The notes: generated by a model not told the origin, from the letters alone. Counted from the stretch's first letter, positions 46,328-57,405 are shown. The stretch: DNA of 64,000 nt from Seriola aureovittata (GCF_021018895.1 NC_079386.1:11897835-11961834); one strand, 5' to 3'. Numbers and translations are program-made.

Positions 46328-46859
46328 CTTGCTTGATTATATATTGACGTCCAAAACTGTAATAAACCACCATTATTTTTTGATTAATGGGAGCACAATT
46401 GAAGATGTGGGGTGTTCAAATGTAAAACATTTTTAATCTGACAAAAATTTTATGTGGTTTGGTACCAACCCTCCCGCTAATGAGAAGCTTTACCGTATCC
46501 GACTAAAGGCTCCTGGTCATTCATGTTGAACTTTGAGTTTTTTTTTTTTTTTACCATAAAGTTTCTGGAGTGTATATGGCTGGGAGGAAACCCAGCAGAC
46601 CTCAAATTATCCTCCTCCTTTTTCAGGGTCTTTTCATCATTTCAGCTCTCTTGCACACCATTCCTTTACTCTTGGACATTTTACCCACAGTTATATCTGT
46701 TCTCGCTTGCACATTATTTTCTTGCTTTCTTCTTCTCTCCTCGCTCCGGTCCCTGCTTCTGCCAATTTCATGCCAGGCCAGTCCTTGGAGAATCACCAAG
46801 GGCATTGGAAACAATCAGACGACTCTTCCCTCTCCCCAAAACAGACCTGAGTTCTTCAT
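46328..46859. other. Unique non-coding DNA
   Basis: A T-run of 15 lies at 46538-46552, and pyrimidine-rich DNA follows to about 46750. No protein was recognised in the overlapping frames. Confidence 0.55.
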
Positions 46860-47260
46860 AATCAACCATTTACTTTCTTCTCTGCCGCAATTAAAACGCG
46901 CCAGATACAAATTATTTTTAGACATGGCACTCGTTTCCTATTTCGCATTTCACAGTTCAAGATTATTTATCTAAACACAGCACTGTGCGTGTGTGCATTC
47001 TGTGGCCCGGAGCTATTTTCCACATGGGCAACCGTGAAGTCATATTGACACTAAACATATGGTCGGCCCTGTTTTGAGATACACTTGCAGACTCCCAACG
47101 TTTCACTTGTCTTAATGAATAATACCATGGTGGATTCCGGCGTCTGGAATCAGTGGAATTTTTCAACAGCACCAACAATGCTTTCATGCATGAATTAACG
47201 CTCTGCATTTCCATTTTTACATGGTGCTGGGGAACACAACGGTTTGTAATTTCATTTGCA
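46860..47260. promoter_or_regulatory. Candidate non-coding regulatory block
   Basis: About 400 bp free of simple sequence and known repeats, of mixed composition, with GCAATTAAAAC and CATGAATTAACG words. It looks like constrained non-coding DNA. Conservation is unknown. Confidence 0.28.
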
Positions 47261-47869
47261 ATATTATGAGGGAGGGCCTAAAAAAGAGACCCATCCCGCT
47301 TGTAATAAGTGGCCCATTTTATGTTGATTTCCATTCCAGTTCAGCTGAGTACATCCCAGCACAGTAAAAAGATTGAAGCATTTGAGCAAAATCAATGATA
47401 TTTTACGGTACTAAACCGCCAATCCTTAGTGATATATCCCTTTGTTATTGAAATGCATCTCTTTCAGAGAACCCTGGCTTTGTATCAAGACTGGAGCTAT
47501 TCCTGTGTGCACTGAACGGAAGAAACCTAATACTAAGTGACAGGATAGGAAATGAAAATAATGAGATCTTATAAATATAGTTTGGAAGACAAACTGTCCG
47601 CCGCTGCTCAGACAAAAGCAGATATTTCTGTCCGCAGGCCTAATTTCAGTGACCTCTGAGGTGCAGGGGTAGTTAGGGAAAGAGGGGCGAGAGGATCTGT
47701 GCATCTGAGTATGAGGGGAAAAATGTGTGTCTGCTTTCTTGCTAATGTCCGTGAAGTTGGTCATGTTGAGGGGCAGAATGACGCGGTAGCATCCATCTCA
47801 AGCTGTGGCTTTCAAAAGCTCCAAATAGGAGGATTCACTGAAAAGATGAGATGAGCTCATAGTCTAGTG
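47261..47869. other. Unique non-coding DNA
   Basis: No feature was recognised. Confidence 0.6.
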
Positions 47870-47904
47870 TTTTTTTTTTTTTTTTTTTTGGGGGGGGGGG
47901 GGGG
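47870..47904 (+). repeat. T20-G15 homopolymer junction
   Basis: Twenty T are immediately followed by fifteen G. Confidence 0.97.
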
Positions 47905-48119
47905 TTTAATGAGGGACCATCTACAACATTGGACTGAGCAGAAAAACAAGGCTAATGGCGCCAGTGTACTCTGTCAGAACTGCTTGTTGCTCATTTGAAC
48001 ATCTTCGGAACCACCATCCTTTCTGATCCTCCAATGTAGCAGTCTACAGCCATACTTGCAGCAATGCTCTTACTGACATTGGTAAAAAAAAAATGTTCAG
48101 GTATAATTTCAACCCTGTT

Positions 48120-48715
48120 TGCCATCTCAGTTTAGCATCGTAACGTTTGCTAATTAGAGCTTAGTACAAATTACAGAACAAATAAAAAATTGAGACCTAG
48201 ATGAAAATTGAGGGGATCCCGGGGTTATTACAGTTCATCCTGAGGTGAGCATGAATGCGTTTTCCAAATTCCATGGAAATCTATCAAAAGGACACATTTT
48301 ACTTAAAACCACAAATGTCAACCTCATGGAGGAGATGTCAGGGAATCATCCGTTTTTTGTTTTTTTTGTTTTTTTTTGGGGGGGGGGGGGGTTTGAGTCA
48401 TAGTCTAGGGGTCATGAATATTGCCTCGAAATTTTGCAGGACATTGCAGAATCTGAAATAGGACGATCACCATGAATATTTCTACCACACTGCATGGCCA
48501 TCCATCCAATAGTTGTTGAGAGATTTCACAAAAAAAAAAAATCTAAATTCTCAACTTCATGTTGGCACTGTGGGGGGTCAGGAGATCACCAAAGTCAATA
48601 GACTTCATCCTCTGGGGACCATGGATGTCTATAAAATCTAATGGAAATTCAGCTGGTGTGATATTCTTTCGTCTGGATTAAAAGTGGTGAACCAAGTGAC
48701 TGACAGATTAACACT
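48120..48715 (+). mobile_element. Dispersed repeat family A, copy 6, expanded
   Basis: Family blocks appear in order: AGTTTAGCATCGTAACGTTT, 'TGCTAATTAGAGCTTAGTAC', ATTACAGTTCATCCTGAGGT, CACAAATGTCAACCTCATGG. After a T/G tract come CCATCCATCCAATAGTTGTT, 'TGAGAGATTTCAC', AGATCACCAAAGTCAATAGA and CTTCATCCTCTGGGGACCAT. The 'hint of patient words' such as ATCCATCC and TCATCC repeat because the family contains an internal direct duplication of roughly 130 bp. The copy is interrupted by homopolymers at 48353-48391 and 48530-48540. Confidence 0.8.
48353..48391 (+). repeat. T-rich to G14 tract inside a family A copy
   Basis: T6-G-T8-G-T9 is followed by G14. It lies where the intact family has a short unique sequence, so the tract arose within the copy. 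Confidence 0.95.
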
Positions 48716-50373
48716 TCCTTCCAACTAGTTTGTATCTACTGTGTATGATACTTTGTGGTGTCACCTGTTTCAAGGTCCAGTAGATTAATGACAGCACAGC
48801 CTGATCCCCATCACAGGGCCTAATGTTTGGCCAAAACACCATTTGACAAGAAAACTTCACCCAACTTTTGGCATATTTTACTTTAGTCTTTGTGTTGTAT
48901 GTTGAGATACTCCAGGAAAACGTGTCGACTCCTTCATAAAATATAATCAAATTAGCTGCTAATTTTGTGATGGAAATTTGGGTGAAGCTGAGTCTCTAAA
49001 TAACAGAGCTTTTTATTTTTCACCCTATCTCAAGGAGTCACATTAAGTAATTTATTGGCACTTTTTGTTGCCATGTAACAAACATCTGCCCTTCTTAATG
49101 ACTTTCCGTGTTTAATGACTGTTCCCAAAGTTTCTCTAAACCAGCCCAGCCAATGAAATTTGATGATGTCAGTGGATTGTATTTTCCCTGATCTTGACGA
49201 CTCATAGCTGCGAAACCTTATTAAGGTTGATTAGCGGTTTGTCGAGCTCGTGCTTTTGTGTGCATTTCTGTCACGCATAAATCTTGACAAATGGCCTCTT
49301 GGCTCACCACAATATGCATGATGTAGTACACACACACACACACATTTCACAGCTTTGTGGCCACAGAGCTGGCTGATTAGCTTGCTGTGTCTGACTTTGG
49401 TAAACTTGACTGTTGACTGACAAAAAACCAGTAGAAAAGTGAATATACAAGTCAATGAAAAGAAGAAAAAAGGTGCCGTGGCAACTGCTCATTAGTTATT
49501 AAAAGTAAGTGGAAAATGGCATTACTTCCACCAGCTGTCTGGCAAAATCTGCACATATTCATATACACCAATCTGCCTCCGTGTTTGCAGAATCCAATCC
49601 CATAAATTCATAACAATTGGTTATAAATACCTCGCAATCCCCACTCCCAGAACATCACGACAGCAAACAGTGCAAAAGTCAAGGCATGCAGTTGACATTT
49701 TCAGTTTAATTTCACCCCACTACTAAAGTTTCCAAATGGGGAAATTTGTTTTGCAGACAGGTTTTGAAATTAAAATAAGATTTACTAGAAACAAGGCATT
49801 TAACAGAGCATATAAATCAATATAGGTTTAATGCAAGGCATAAAATAACACATCTTTTGATGTCTTTATTAATGTCATAAATTATCTATTTGAGTCTAAA
49901 TCAGGATGCAGAAGGCGTCAGCTCAGCTTGCCCTCTATAAGTCAACTACCCAGAGACTTTAGAATGGCATCGGCCTTGCTCACCATATGCTTCTCAAAAG
50001 TTTCCAGCCAGTCGTAGGCCGGCTCGACAACTTCCACGCCAACTGCAACTCCATCTCGAAATCAACTTAAGCTAATTAAAGGAAAGGACGACAGAGCCGG
50101 TACAGTAAAGTTACGAGGGACAAGGAGCAAACATAAAGGTGCAGGTTAAGTGACAGGCCAGATGGTCTGAGTTTCGAACCAAAGTCACTTTACATGGTTG
50201 CACTCGTTTCACCTTCCTCCGGCTATACTGTGCTGCGGTTGCTGAATGGGCAAATCCATTGTACATGTTTTAGGGTCATTTTTGGTTGGAAAATGATATT
50301 GTTGGAACTGGGAATAACGCCAGATTTAACATGAGGATCAGAGCACTGTGTCTTTATTAGGGTGAGGTCATGT
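48716..50373. other. Unique non-coding DNA
   Basis: A short CA array lies at 49328-49344. No gene or transposon was recognised. Confidence 0.55.
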
Positions 50374-50962
50374 GTAGTGGTGGAACACAGATTCTTTACT
50401 TGAGTAAAAGTACCAGTACAACTAAGAGTCCTTCATTTCAAATCCAGCACTGGTATTATCAGCAAAATCTACTTAAAGTATCAAAGTAAAAGTACTTTTT
50501 CTACAGAAAAAATGGCACCTGTGACTGATACATTATTTGATATTGCTTGCATCAACGTGCAAGCAGTATTTCTGCTACTCTCACTACTTTATATTTGGAA
50601 GTTTAGTTCAGTAGTTCCCAAACTAGAGGTCAAGCTGACTCCGGAGGGTCACCAGACAAATCTGAGGGGTCATGAGATGATTGATGGGGTGGGAAAGAAG
50701 GCAAAAGAAAGTTACGTAAACTTTTACTGCTCTCTAATCTTCGCTGGACGATTTGTTTTGCCCTTTGGGCCTCAATCTCCTCTTGGTGGAACCCCCGACT
50801 GAAATGTACTAAAACAAGCGCTCCCAACTAGCCAATGCATCTTTGTTACGTCAAATCCTAGTTGTAACAGAACGACGAATTGTCACTGTGTCTGTCAGAT
50901 AAATGTAGTGGAGTAACACATGCAGTACTTCCCTCTGCACTGTTGTGAAGGAGCAGAAATTG
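50374..50962 (+). mobile_element. Dispersed repeat family D, split by a nested element
   Basis: It starts AGTGGTGGAACACAGATTCT and 'TTACTTGAGTAAAAGTACCA', then CTTAAAGTATCAAAGTAAAA and GTACTTTTTCTAC. The right part has CTGTCAGATAAATGTAGTGG, AGTAAC and 'CAGTACTTCCCTCTG'. The wording is that of a very common teleost repeat built around AGTAAAAGTAC words. The continuity breaks at about 50609 and resumes near 50832, as expected for an insertion. Confidence 0.8.
50609..50831 (+). mobile_element. hAT-like element nested in family D
   Basis: It starts CAGTAGTTCCCAAACTAGAG and continues with GGTCACCAGACAAATCTGAG, GGGTCATGAGATGATTGATG and 'GGGTGGGAAAGAAGGCAAAAG'. These are known to me as the left part of a teleost non-autonomous hAT repeat with a CAGTGGTTCCCAA terminus. 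The right end is decayed (CTCCCAACTAG near 50821-50831). The flanking outer-repeat sequence continues directly on both sides. Confidence 0.65.
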
Positions 50963-51476
50963 GTCCTTTTCGTATTAAGAATAGCTGCCTCATTTTTGCA
51001 CAGTCTCATATGACAACACTGTAAATGACTGTTTGCACAATATTCCAGTTTTACATGATTGTAAGCTATTTTCCAGCATGTCTGTTCAATTTGTTAACAT
51101 TTATTCGATTTTCCCAGTTTTAGACACAAACATTAAGTTAATAACCAAAGCCAAAACCCCCTGCAGGTTTAGCCAGCAGTGAAGCCACTGATTATGAATC
51201 ATGATTGCTTCCAGCATCACTGTCCTGTCTTCCGGGGATATTTCCTTGCAGATTCATTAGTGTTGTTACTCTCTCTCTGCTGAGGTGTTTTGTGATTGAC
51301 AGCTGAGAATGCTTTTATAAGAGAAAAAAAAAAAATCATATGCTTGCGCTTACTGTGATGAATTACCAGAACTAAACCTTAAAGTTTTTCCGGAAGTATC
51401 GTGTTTTTTTTTTTGTTTTTTTTTTACAGTGTGTTGTTTCTTAATGCTGAGACAGAGTTGTCTGGCTGCAGGGAAA

Positions 51477-51478
<2 letters not shown>

Positions 51479-51512
<34 letters not shown>
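51479..51512 (+). repeat. (AC)n microsatellite, 34 bp
   Basis: 17 AC units. Confidence 0.96.
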
Positions 51513-51514
<2 letters not shown>

Positions 51515-51791
51515 ATAAGTGATAACGCAGACGAGGACAGCTCTGGAGAAGGTGCAAAAAAAAAAAACCCATAATCATGTTGGCAAGGTGCTTAAAGACG
51601 CTGTAAATGGGGAGGGCAGTGTCTTTAAAGCGAACGGTCACAGTGAAAACTCACTGTGCATATCAGTGTTGAACACTCTCACCCTTTCAAACAAGCTAAG
51701 TGCATTTTATTGGCCAAGTTTGCTTTGAAGATGAAATCATCCCACTGTGTTTCTGCACGCTGCAAGCACTCCACTATCTCTGCGGGGTCAG

Positions 51792-51805
51792 ACACACACA
51801 CACAC

Positions 51806-51840
<35 letters not shown>
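51792..51840 (+). repeat. (AC)n microsatellite, 49 bp
   Basis: About 24 AC units with one CGCA interruption near 51810. Confidence 0.96.
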
Positions 51841-51842
<2 letters not shown>

Positions 51843-52054
51843 AACATAAACACTCTCATGCATATAGGCTACAGCACAGGTGGATATTGATGACAGTGCA
51901 ATACCAATTGGTGTAATTAATGCCCAGGTTATATTGGAAGGACATGGACAGCAATGTGGGCCATTTATCACCGGTGGGCTCGCTTATTCTCGCCCCATTG
52001 AGCCATTGGAGTAGGCTGGCTGAGCAGAATCTTAATTGAAGGTTCAACCCTACA

Positions 52055-52083
52055 ACCCCCCCACCCCCCCACCCCCCCACCCC
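52055..52083 (+). repeat. C-rich (C7A)n tract
   Basis: Runs of C7 separated by single A, three to four units. Confidence 0.93.
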
Positions 52084-52299
52084 ATGCCTGAAGACAGGGG
52101 GACAAGCCAAACAGTCAGCCAACCTTCTCTCCTCCGTCGCCCCCATCAGTCGCCATCACTTCTGCACAGCGGGCAACGCGGGGGAGAGGCGGAGAAATAC
52201 ATGCGTAACATTGAGAAAATCACACATGGACGCACACATAAGTGGATAAGTACTGCTGGATAAGTGAGTGGGGGGGAGGCTGGGGTGGTCCATCACACT

Positions 52300-52319
52300 C
52301 ACACACACACACACACACA
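52300..52319 (+). repeat. (AC)n microsatellite, 20 bp
   Basis: About ten AC units. Confidence 0.93.
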
Positions 52320-52944
52320 TGTATGGCAGGACTCGGACTAGATTACAGAACTCCTGAGGAAATATTTCTTTGCCCTCAAACTGACAGTGGAAGAGGATTC
52401 ACCACTGCCAAGCTCCAAAATAAACATTTACAGTTCTCCTACAATAGACAACATTATGGAAAGAGATGGAAATGCAGAGCAGATCAATCCTGAACAGCAA
52501 AAGAAAAAAAAAAAGCATTTTGCCGAATGGAAAATCGACAGGGAGCTTGCGGTCTGTGTTTACCCCGACTGGTGCGAATGTCAGTCATTTTGTACAAGAT
52601 GTGCCATTTAAAATGTGTTTCAGCAGGAGAGATCCACTCTGCTTAAAATGTACAGGATCCGCTGCCAACATCACCTTGGCTGTTTCTCACAACATTTTTG
52701 GAAAAATTCCCAGGGGGTTTTCCTGTTTGTGCATTTCTTTTTTCTTTTTCTTTTTTTTTTGTACTTCTTTTTTTTTTTGGGATGTAGAGGTTAAGGTGGA
52801 GGGCCACAAGGCTCGTCAGAGGAGTTCCTAATTGAATACATAAATGTCAGAGAGGAAGCGAGGCAGAGCGCGGTAGCATGGTAGAGGAGCAGGCACCCAG
52901 GGAATACCAACGAGCGCTCATTATCATCACTGTGTTTCACTGTG

Positions 52945-53060
52945 TTGGGCCGGGTGCGAAGGAGGGGAGGGGGGGAGGCCCTACGGGGGAGATGAGGGAG
53001 GAAGGAGAGATAAGAGAAAGGAGACAAGGAAGCGAGAGGAAGGAGAAAGTTGACTTGCAG
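52945..53060 (+). repeat. Purine-rich tract
   Basis: About 115 bp of mostly G and A with GGGAGG, GAGAGGAAGGAG and GGGGGG words. Confidence 0.8.
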
Positions 53061-53119
53061 AAAAGGGGGGATGTGGAGGGAAGTGACTGATGGGAATGAA
53101 AATATTGTAAATCCAGAGA

Positions 53120-53147
53120 GTGTGTGTGTGTGTGTGTGGGGGGGGGG
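53120..53147 (+). repeat. (TG)n followed by G10
   Basis: About nine TG units run into a run of about ten G. Confidence 0.93.
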
Positions 53148-53481
53148 CAATAGGCAGTTGACAGGTGGGCGCTCAGGGACATGTAGAGACAGATATTTGC
53201 ACAAAATGGTTGTGGTGTGTTTTCCATAAAAGTCCTCCCTCCGTCCATTAATGTGCTCTGGAAGACTTCGGCCAAAAATGGATTTGAAGCCAGCGAGACA
53301 AACAGAACACACTCACACACTTCTCCACGCTCCCCTCTCCATTGTTTTTGCACGTCGTCACATCTCACTGTGTTGTTTTATCATTAGTCCTCACCCCTAG
53401 TGACTAGCTGTCAGCCCCGGCCGGCGCTGAGTGAAAAATGCAAATATTTCAACTGCACTCCATTATGAGACGCACTGCAAA

Positions 53482-53509
53482 CCCCCCCCCCACCCCACCC
53501 CACCCCCCC
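53482..53509 (+). repeat. C-rich tract
   Basis: C10 followed by (ACCCC)n and C7. Confidence 0.93.
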
Positions 53510-54212
53510 AAACCACTTGTGTCAATACAGGGGAGGGGAGAGATATAAGATAATATGATAGACTGCTGACCTTTTTCTGTGATCAGAAGTGTCAATGGGA
53601 TGACAAATAATCTGTTAAGTCAGGCCAGGATGCTGACGGCGAGCAATAAGGATGGCCCGGACTTTCCACTCTTGCCTCAATCGCTCTTAAACAAGAAGTT
53701 CAGTCCAAACACATTACTTTACTTCCATACATGGCTACACATGGACCAACGGAGAGTGGAGGTGAAAGCAGCCAGGTCCGACAAAAAATACACTTTGTCT
53801 GTGACTGAGTGCGTCATAAATTTTTCCCAAAAACTAAATTTAAAAATGATTAATATATTAATCTGTTTCTTTAAGCAAAAAGAATGTGCGAGAGTTGGTC
53901 GACCAACAGGTCTTCACCTCAGGACGGCAAATAAACACGAGAAATCTATAGCTTATATAGACATTGTTTCTCATCACCATCACCTTATTGCAGTTAAAAT
54001 CATGGCTGGAGGATGGAAGAGATGAATGCATTCATAGGCGAATGCCGTTCTTTTTTATGCTTTCTGCATACTGTGTTTTCAGGTTGTTTCGTCGGCCCGT
54101 TCCGTTTCCAGCGAACACAATACCTCAGAAACACCTTGAGGGAATTTCATCTGATTCAGTACAAATATTCAGTTGGACTTGAGGATGAACTGATAAGAAT
54201 TTGGTGATCAAA

Positions 54213-54240
54213 AGGTCAAAGGTCAAGGTCACCCTGACCT
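54213..54240 (+). promoter_or_regulatory. DR1 plus perfect IR3 (ERE-like) half-site cluster
   Basis: AGGTCA occurs at 54213-54218, 54220-54225 and 54226-54231. The first two are separated by one base (a DR1). The third pairs with TGACCT at 54235-54240 across CCC, giving a full inverted repeat with 3-bp spacing, the oestrogen-receptor-type arrangement. DR1 is the arrangement used by RXR heterodimers, HNF4 and COUP-TF. The motif content is directly visible. Binding or activity is inference. Confidence 0.7.
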
Positions 54241-54357
54241 CACAAAACACGTACCTGGCCCATAACCCATGAATTCATACACCTTTTATGACACAATTTA
54301 ACACAAATGTCTTAATAGGATTAAAAACGATGAAGTGATGATGTCTAATATTACAAA

Positions 54358-54370
54358 AGGTCAAAGGTCA
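54358..54370 (+). promoter_or_regulatory. Second DR1 site (AGGTCA-A-AGGTCA)
   Basis: Two perfect AGGTCA half-sites at 54358-54363 and 54365-54370 with a 1-bp spacer, within the same repeat copy, 118 bp after the first cluster ends. Confidence 0.7.
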
Positions 54371-54600
54371 ACTTCACCGTGACATGATAATGTATAAAAC
54401 ACATTAAAAAACACATTATTCAGTGCTGGAATGCGAGAAGGGGAGATTGTGACCACATTTGGTGAAGGAGTAGAACTTTTTCTCACTATTTATCATCATC
54501 TGACATAAACGGTCATATGTCACATAGACACGACTATTATGGCTAAATGCATACAGTCACAGTGGCAACATATATGAAGAATACGCTACATTGAAATATA

Positions 54601-55150
54601 GCCGAGTTTTCCTTCATGGAGTGTTATATCAGTAAGTGACTTTATCTTGAAAAAAATTAATCTTCGGGAGTTAAAAGTTAATTTCCTGTCCATAAAAATA
54701 AAAGCACTGCTGACAGTGATTTACTACACCTTGCATAAAGACTCACTGTTTACATCGGATGGTTATGAAATATGAATGTTGTATGCATCTACTGCAGCAC
54801 ACTCACCATGTGTAAACTGCTCTTATATCCTAATGGCTTATACACTAGTGCTCTGAGTCACTCATCTAAATGCTTCCCTGCACACAACCTGACTGACGGT
54901 GTGTAAAAGAGGGAATCTAAGTTCTGCCTCTCTTACACCACAGCAGATGGGCGGAGGAGACATCTGCAGTGTGTGTACAATACATCTCTAACTTTCTCCC
55001 TCTGACTCTCCCCTTTCCCCTCGCGTCTGTCCCCTCAACCCTCGGGCTAAACACGCTCCATTGTATTCCTCATGTTGACTCGAAAGAAAAACTGTCACCA
55101 GCGCTCCAGTCCTGTGCCATCATCTGGCTCCTCAGAGGGGGGAGTGGTGG

Positions 55151-55152
<2 letters not shown>
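54601..55152. other. Unique non-coding DNA
   Basis: No feature was recognised. The left part may still belong to the decayed end of family F. Confidence 0.5.

Positions 55153-55192
<40 letters not shown>
55153..55192 (+). repeat. (TG)n microsatellite, 40 bp
   Basis: About 20 TG units. Confidence 0.97.
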
Positions 55193-55193
<1 letters not shown>

Positions 55194-55584
55194 TGCCCGC
55201 GTGGTGTTTGCATGTGTGTTTGTGGGTGGGCTGCCATTCCCTCCGTCTCTGCTGCACTGATTGGCATGGCAGCAGTGAGAGCAGACACTAATCTCATGTG
55301 CCAGGTTGGAGGCATCGCACGGGCTGCTATCGCCAGCACAGAAGTAATGCCGCTGCAGTAAGTCAGTAAACCCAATAAGTGACACAGATGCTGAGGGACT
55401 GCCAGTTTCATGCAGAGGCCTTACACCGAGGAGGCAGCGGTCTGACGTAGGCCAGAGGGTCACGAGTTGAAGGGAACATTTTTATCTGCATCCCAATATG
55501 TGGGGGAAAGAGTAGTGGAGGAACATACAGAGGATTATCACCTGGATCAGCGGCTCCTCTCAGCTTTATAGCGAGTTACTGCTG
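55193..55584. other. Unique non-coding DNA
   Basis: No feature was recognised. Open frames here extend out of the TG array. Confidence 0.55.
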
Positions 55585-55945
55585 ATTGTTTTCAGTGATC
55601 GTTTCGGTTTCACTCTCACTGCTCTCGTAGCGTTGTTTTCAGCCGTAGCTACCGGACAAAGTCAGCTGCTAGCTGGTTATCATTTAGCATCTAAAGAGCC
55701 AGATATTTCACTCTAGAAGTGGTGGAGACCAAAAATGGAGCTAAAAGAGGGACTCGCGTTTAGCTGGTGGCCTGAAACGCTACTCCAAAGCAACGATTTT
55801 GTTGTTCCATACCTGCCCGATGTGCATGTAGGCAACTGCCAAGAAACTCACCATGTTGTCTCAAAAGGTGATGATATGCCAATGTTGTGTTGACAAGTTG
55901 TTTCCACTGCCTCCTGGTGGCCGAAAACATCAATCGTTAAACATA
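55585..55945 (+). mobile_element. Dispersed repeat family E
   Basis: Contains 'TCTCACTGCTCTCGTAGCGT', TGTTTTCAGCCGTAGCTACC, TTAGCATCTAAAGAGCCAGA, 'TGGTGGAGACCAAAAATGG', AGCTAAAAGAG and TGCCTCCTGGTGGCC, in the order known from a common percomorph repeat. It is the only copy in the window. There is no open frame. Confidence 0.65.
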
Positions 55946-56056
55946 AAACCATGTTGTTGTGATGTTTTGGATATAGTAGAGAAAACAAATGAAATATGCT
56001 GCTTTTTATAGATACGTTCAGTTTTAACATTTTGTACCTTTTCTACCTTGCAGACA

Positions 56057-56078
56057 CCCCCCCCCCCCCCCCCCCCCC
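56057..56078 (+). repeat. Poly-C tract, 22 nt
   Basis: The longest C run in the window. Confidence 0.97.
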
Positions 56079-56545
56079 GATCCTATAAGGATAAGCGGCA
56101 TAGCTAATATAATCCATTACATTTCCTTGTGTTTGCTGTTGCAAATTAGTAATAAATAGAATCTCAGAGTTGCTGTTCGTGTTCATCTCTGACTCAGCCA
56201 CCTGGCTAATGCGCCGCTTAAAGACATGTTTTTATTGGCACTAATGACACAAATTTGTGATTATGCATGACAGCAATCCTGGAGCGTTTGTGATGCACAG
56301 ACGAAATATATCTGTAGGGCCATGACTTCTGTAATAATAATCCTTTCAGGCCCAAATGTCTCGCGTACACCACATTTTCTCAACCTACATTTAACCGTGC
56401 TTTAGCTGCCATGTGTCGATACAGAAGAACTAGATAATTAAAAACAAAACACAGCTTTAAACCTTCAAAAATCCCACTGAAACTATCACCGCTCAGTCTG
56501 GCAATTGGGTTGAAGCCACACACTGCTGCCATTGGTTTTTTGGGG

Positions 56546-56562
56546 TTTTTTTTTTTTTTTTT
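56546..56562 (+). repeat. Poly-T tract, 17 nt
   Basis: Uninterrupted T run preceded by T6G4. Confidence 0.95.
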
Positions 56563-57009
56563 ACCCCTGCATGAGGCGAAACACTGTGTGCTCTTGTATG
56601 GCCTGGTTATATGGTGGTCACACTTCACATACTAGAAGGAGCCTGGTGATTTTCTGAGTTGCAAAATCGACACATGAATTAAATATTTTTTTTCCTCAGC
56701 TATTTCCAGTGCCACCACAGCACTTTGGTATATAACAGGCACAGTTTTTAAAGTCAATGCAGTCTCGCTCACCCCAATCATGCACACCACCCTCACCCCA
56801 TCCCCCCTACGAGTCATTTAGAAAGCTCTATAAGACACTTGTTATTCATACAGGAAAGCTTCACTGAGATATATAGTCTTCTTTTTTTTCTTCTTCTTCT
56901 TCTTTTTTTTTAAGCACCGCTATGCCTCAAATTCAGCGCTAGTGTCAGTGTCAGTGCCACGCAGTCACTCAAACTCAAACACAGTCTTATACTCTTGGTA
57001 ATCATGCGG

Positions 57010-57065
57010 CGGAGGAGGTTAAAGGTCTTGCTCAAGGGCACACTGGCAGCGGTTGTCAGTGCAGT
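57010..57065 (+). mobile_element. Decayed family L repeat fragment, copy 2
   Basis: GGTCTTGCTCAAGGGCACAC at 57023-57042 matches the 'GGTGTCTTACTCAAGGACAC' block of 2335-2480 and the canonical fish wording GCCTTGCTCAAGGGCAC. Only a short part remains. Confidence 0.5.
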
Positions 57066-57400
57066 AGTAGATCCCTCCTGCTTTATGAACAGGCATGTGA
57101 AACAGATGATTAAACCTGACAGTGTAAATCCTGAAGATTCCAGCGGTGACACAGGTGGTTTTATCACACATTTTATCACACATGCCCCCAATGGCAGAGA
57201 GAGAGATAGAAACGTTAAATCAAAACGGGGGGGCCCAGGACCGCCAAGTCGAGGCGCGTGATTAATAAAGAGGGTAGGAGCGTGGCTGCTGACATTAGGG
57301 TGACATTGCGCACATAAACATCTGTTTTGTTTTGTCAAGACAGTGCCGCTCCCTGGGGTTTCCCGCTGCTTAGCATCATCAAATCCATGTGGATTTATTT

Positions 57401-57405
<5 letters not shown>

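Larger units (their letters stand above)
50963..54054. other. Microsatellite-rich non-coding DNA
   Basis: No gene was recognised. The 173- and 143-codon reverse frames at 52791-53368 run through purine-rich and TG-rich low-complexity DNA. A perfect octamer ATGCAAAT lies at 53438-53445 within a repeat-free patch at about 53390-53475. Confidence 0.55.
54055..54600 (+). mobile_element. Dispersed repeat family F with nuclear-receptor half-sites
   Basis: Blocks in order: 'TCGGCCCGTTCCGTTTCCA', 'ACACCTTGAGGGAATTTCAT', TTGGACTTGAGGATGAACTG and the AGGTCA cluster. Next come 'ACCTCACAAAACACGT', CCATAACCCATGAATTCATA, AAAGGTCAAAGGTCAACTTC and 'GGGGAGATTGTGACCACATT'. The final block is TGGTGAAGGAG. I recognise this as one of the commonest percomorph repeats. 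There is no open frame. The right limit is approximate. The AGGTCA clusters are listed separately. Confidence 0.8.
55946..57009. other. Unique non-coding DNA
   Basis: The part at about 56130-56340 is repeat-free, has ATGACACAAATTTGTG and GATTATGCATGACAG words, and may be regulatory. Poly-C and poly-T runs are listed separately. A CTT-rich patch lies at about 56880-56911. Confidence 0.5.

Noticed and set aside
52791..53368. Overlapping 173- and 143-codon reverse frames
   Set aside because: They run through purine-rich, TG and poly-G low-complexity DNA. The translation is rich in Ser/Pro/Leu and has no family resemblance.
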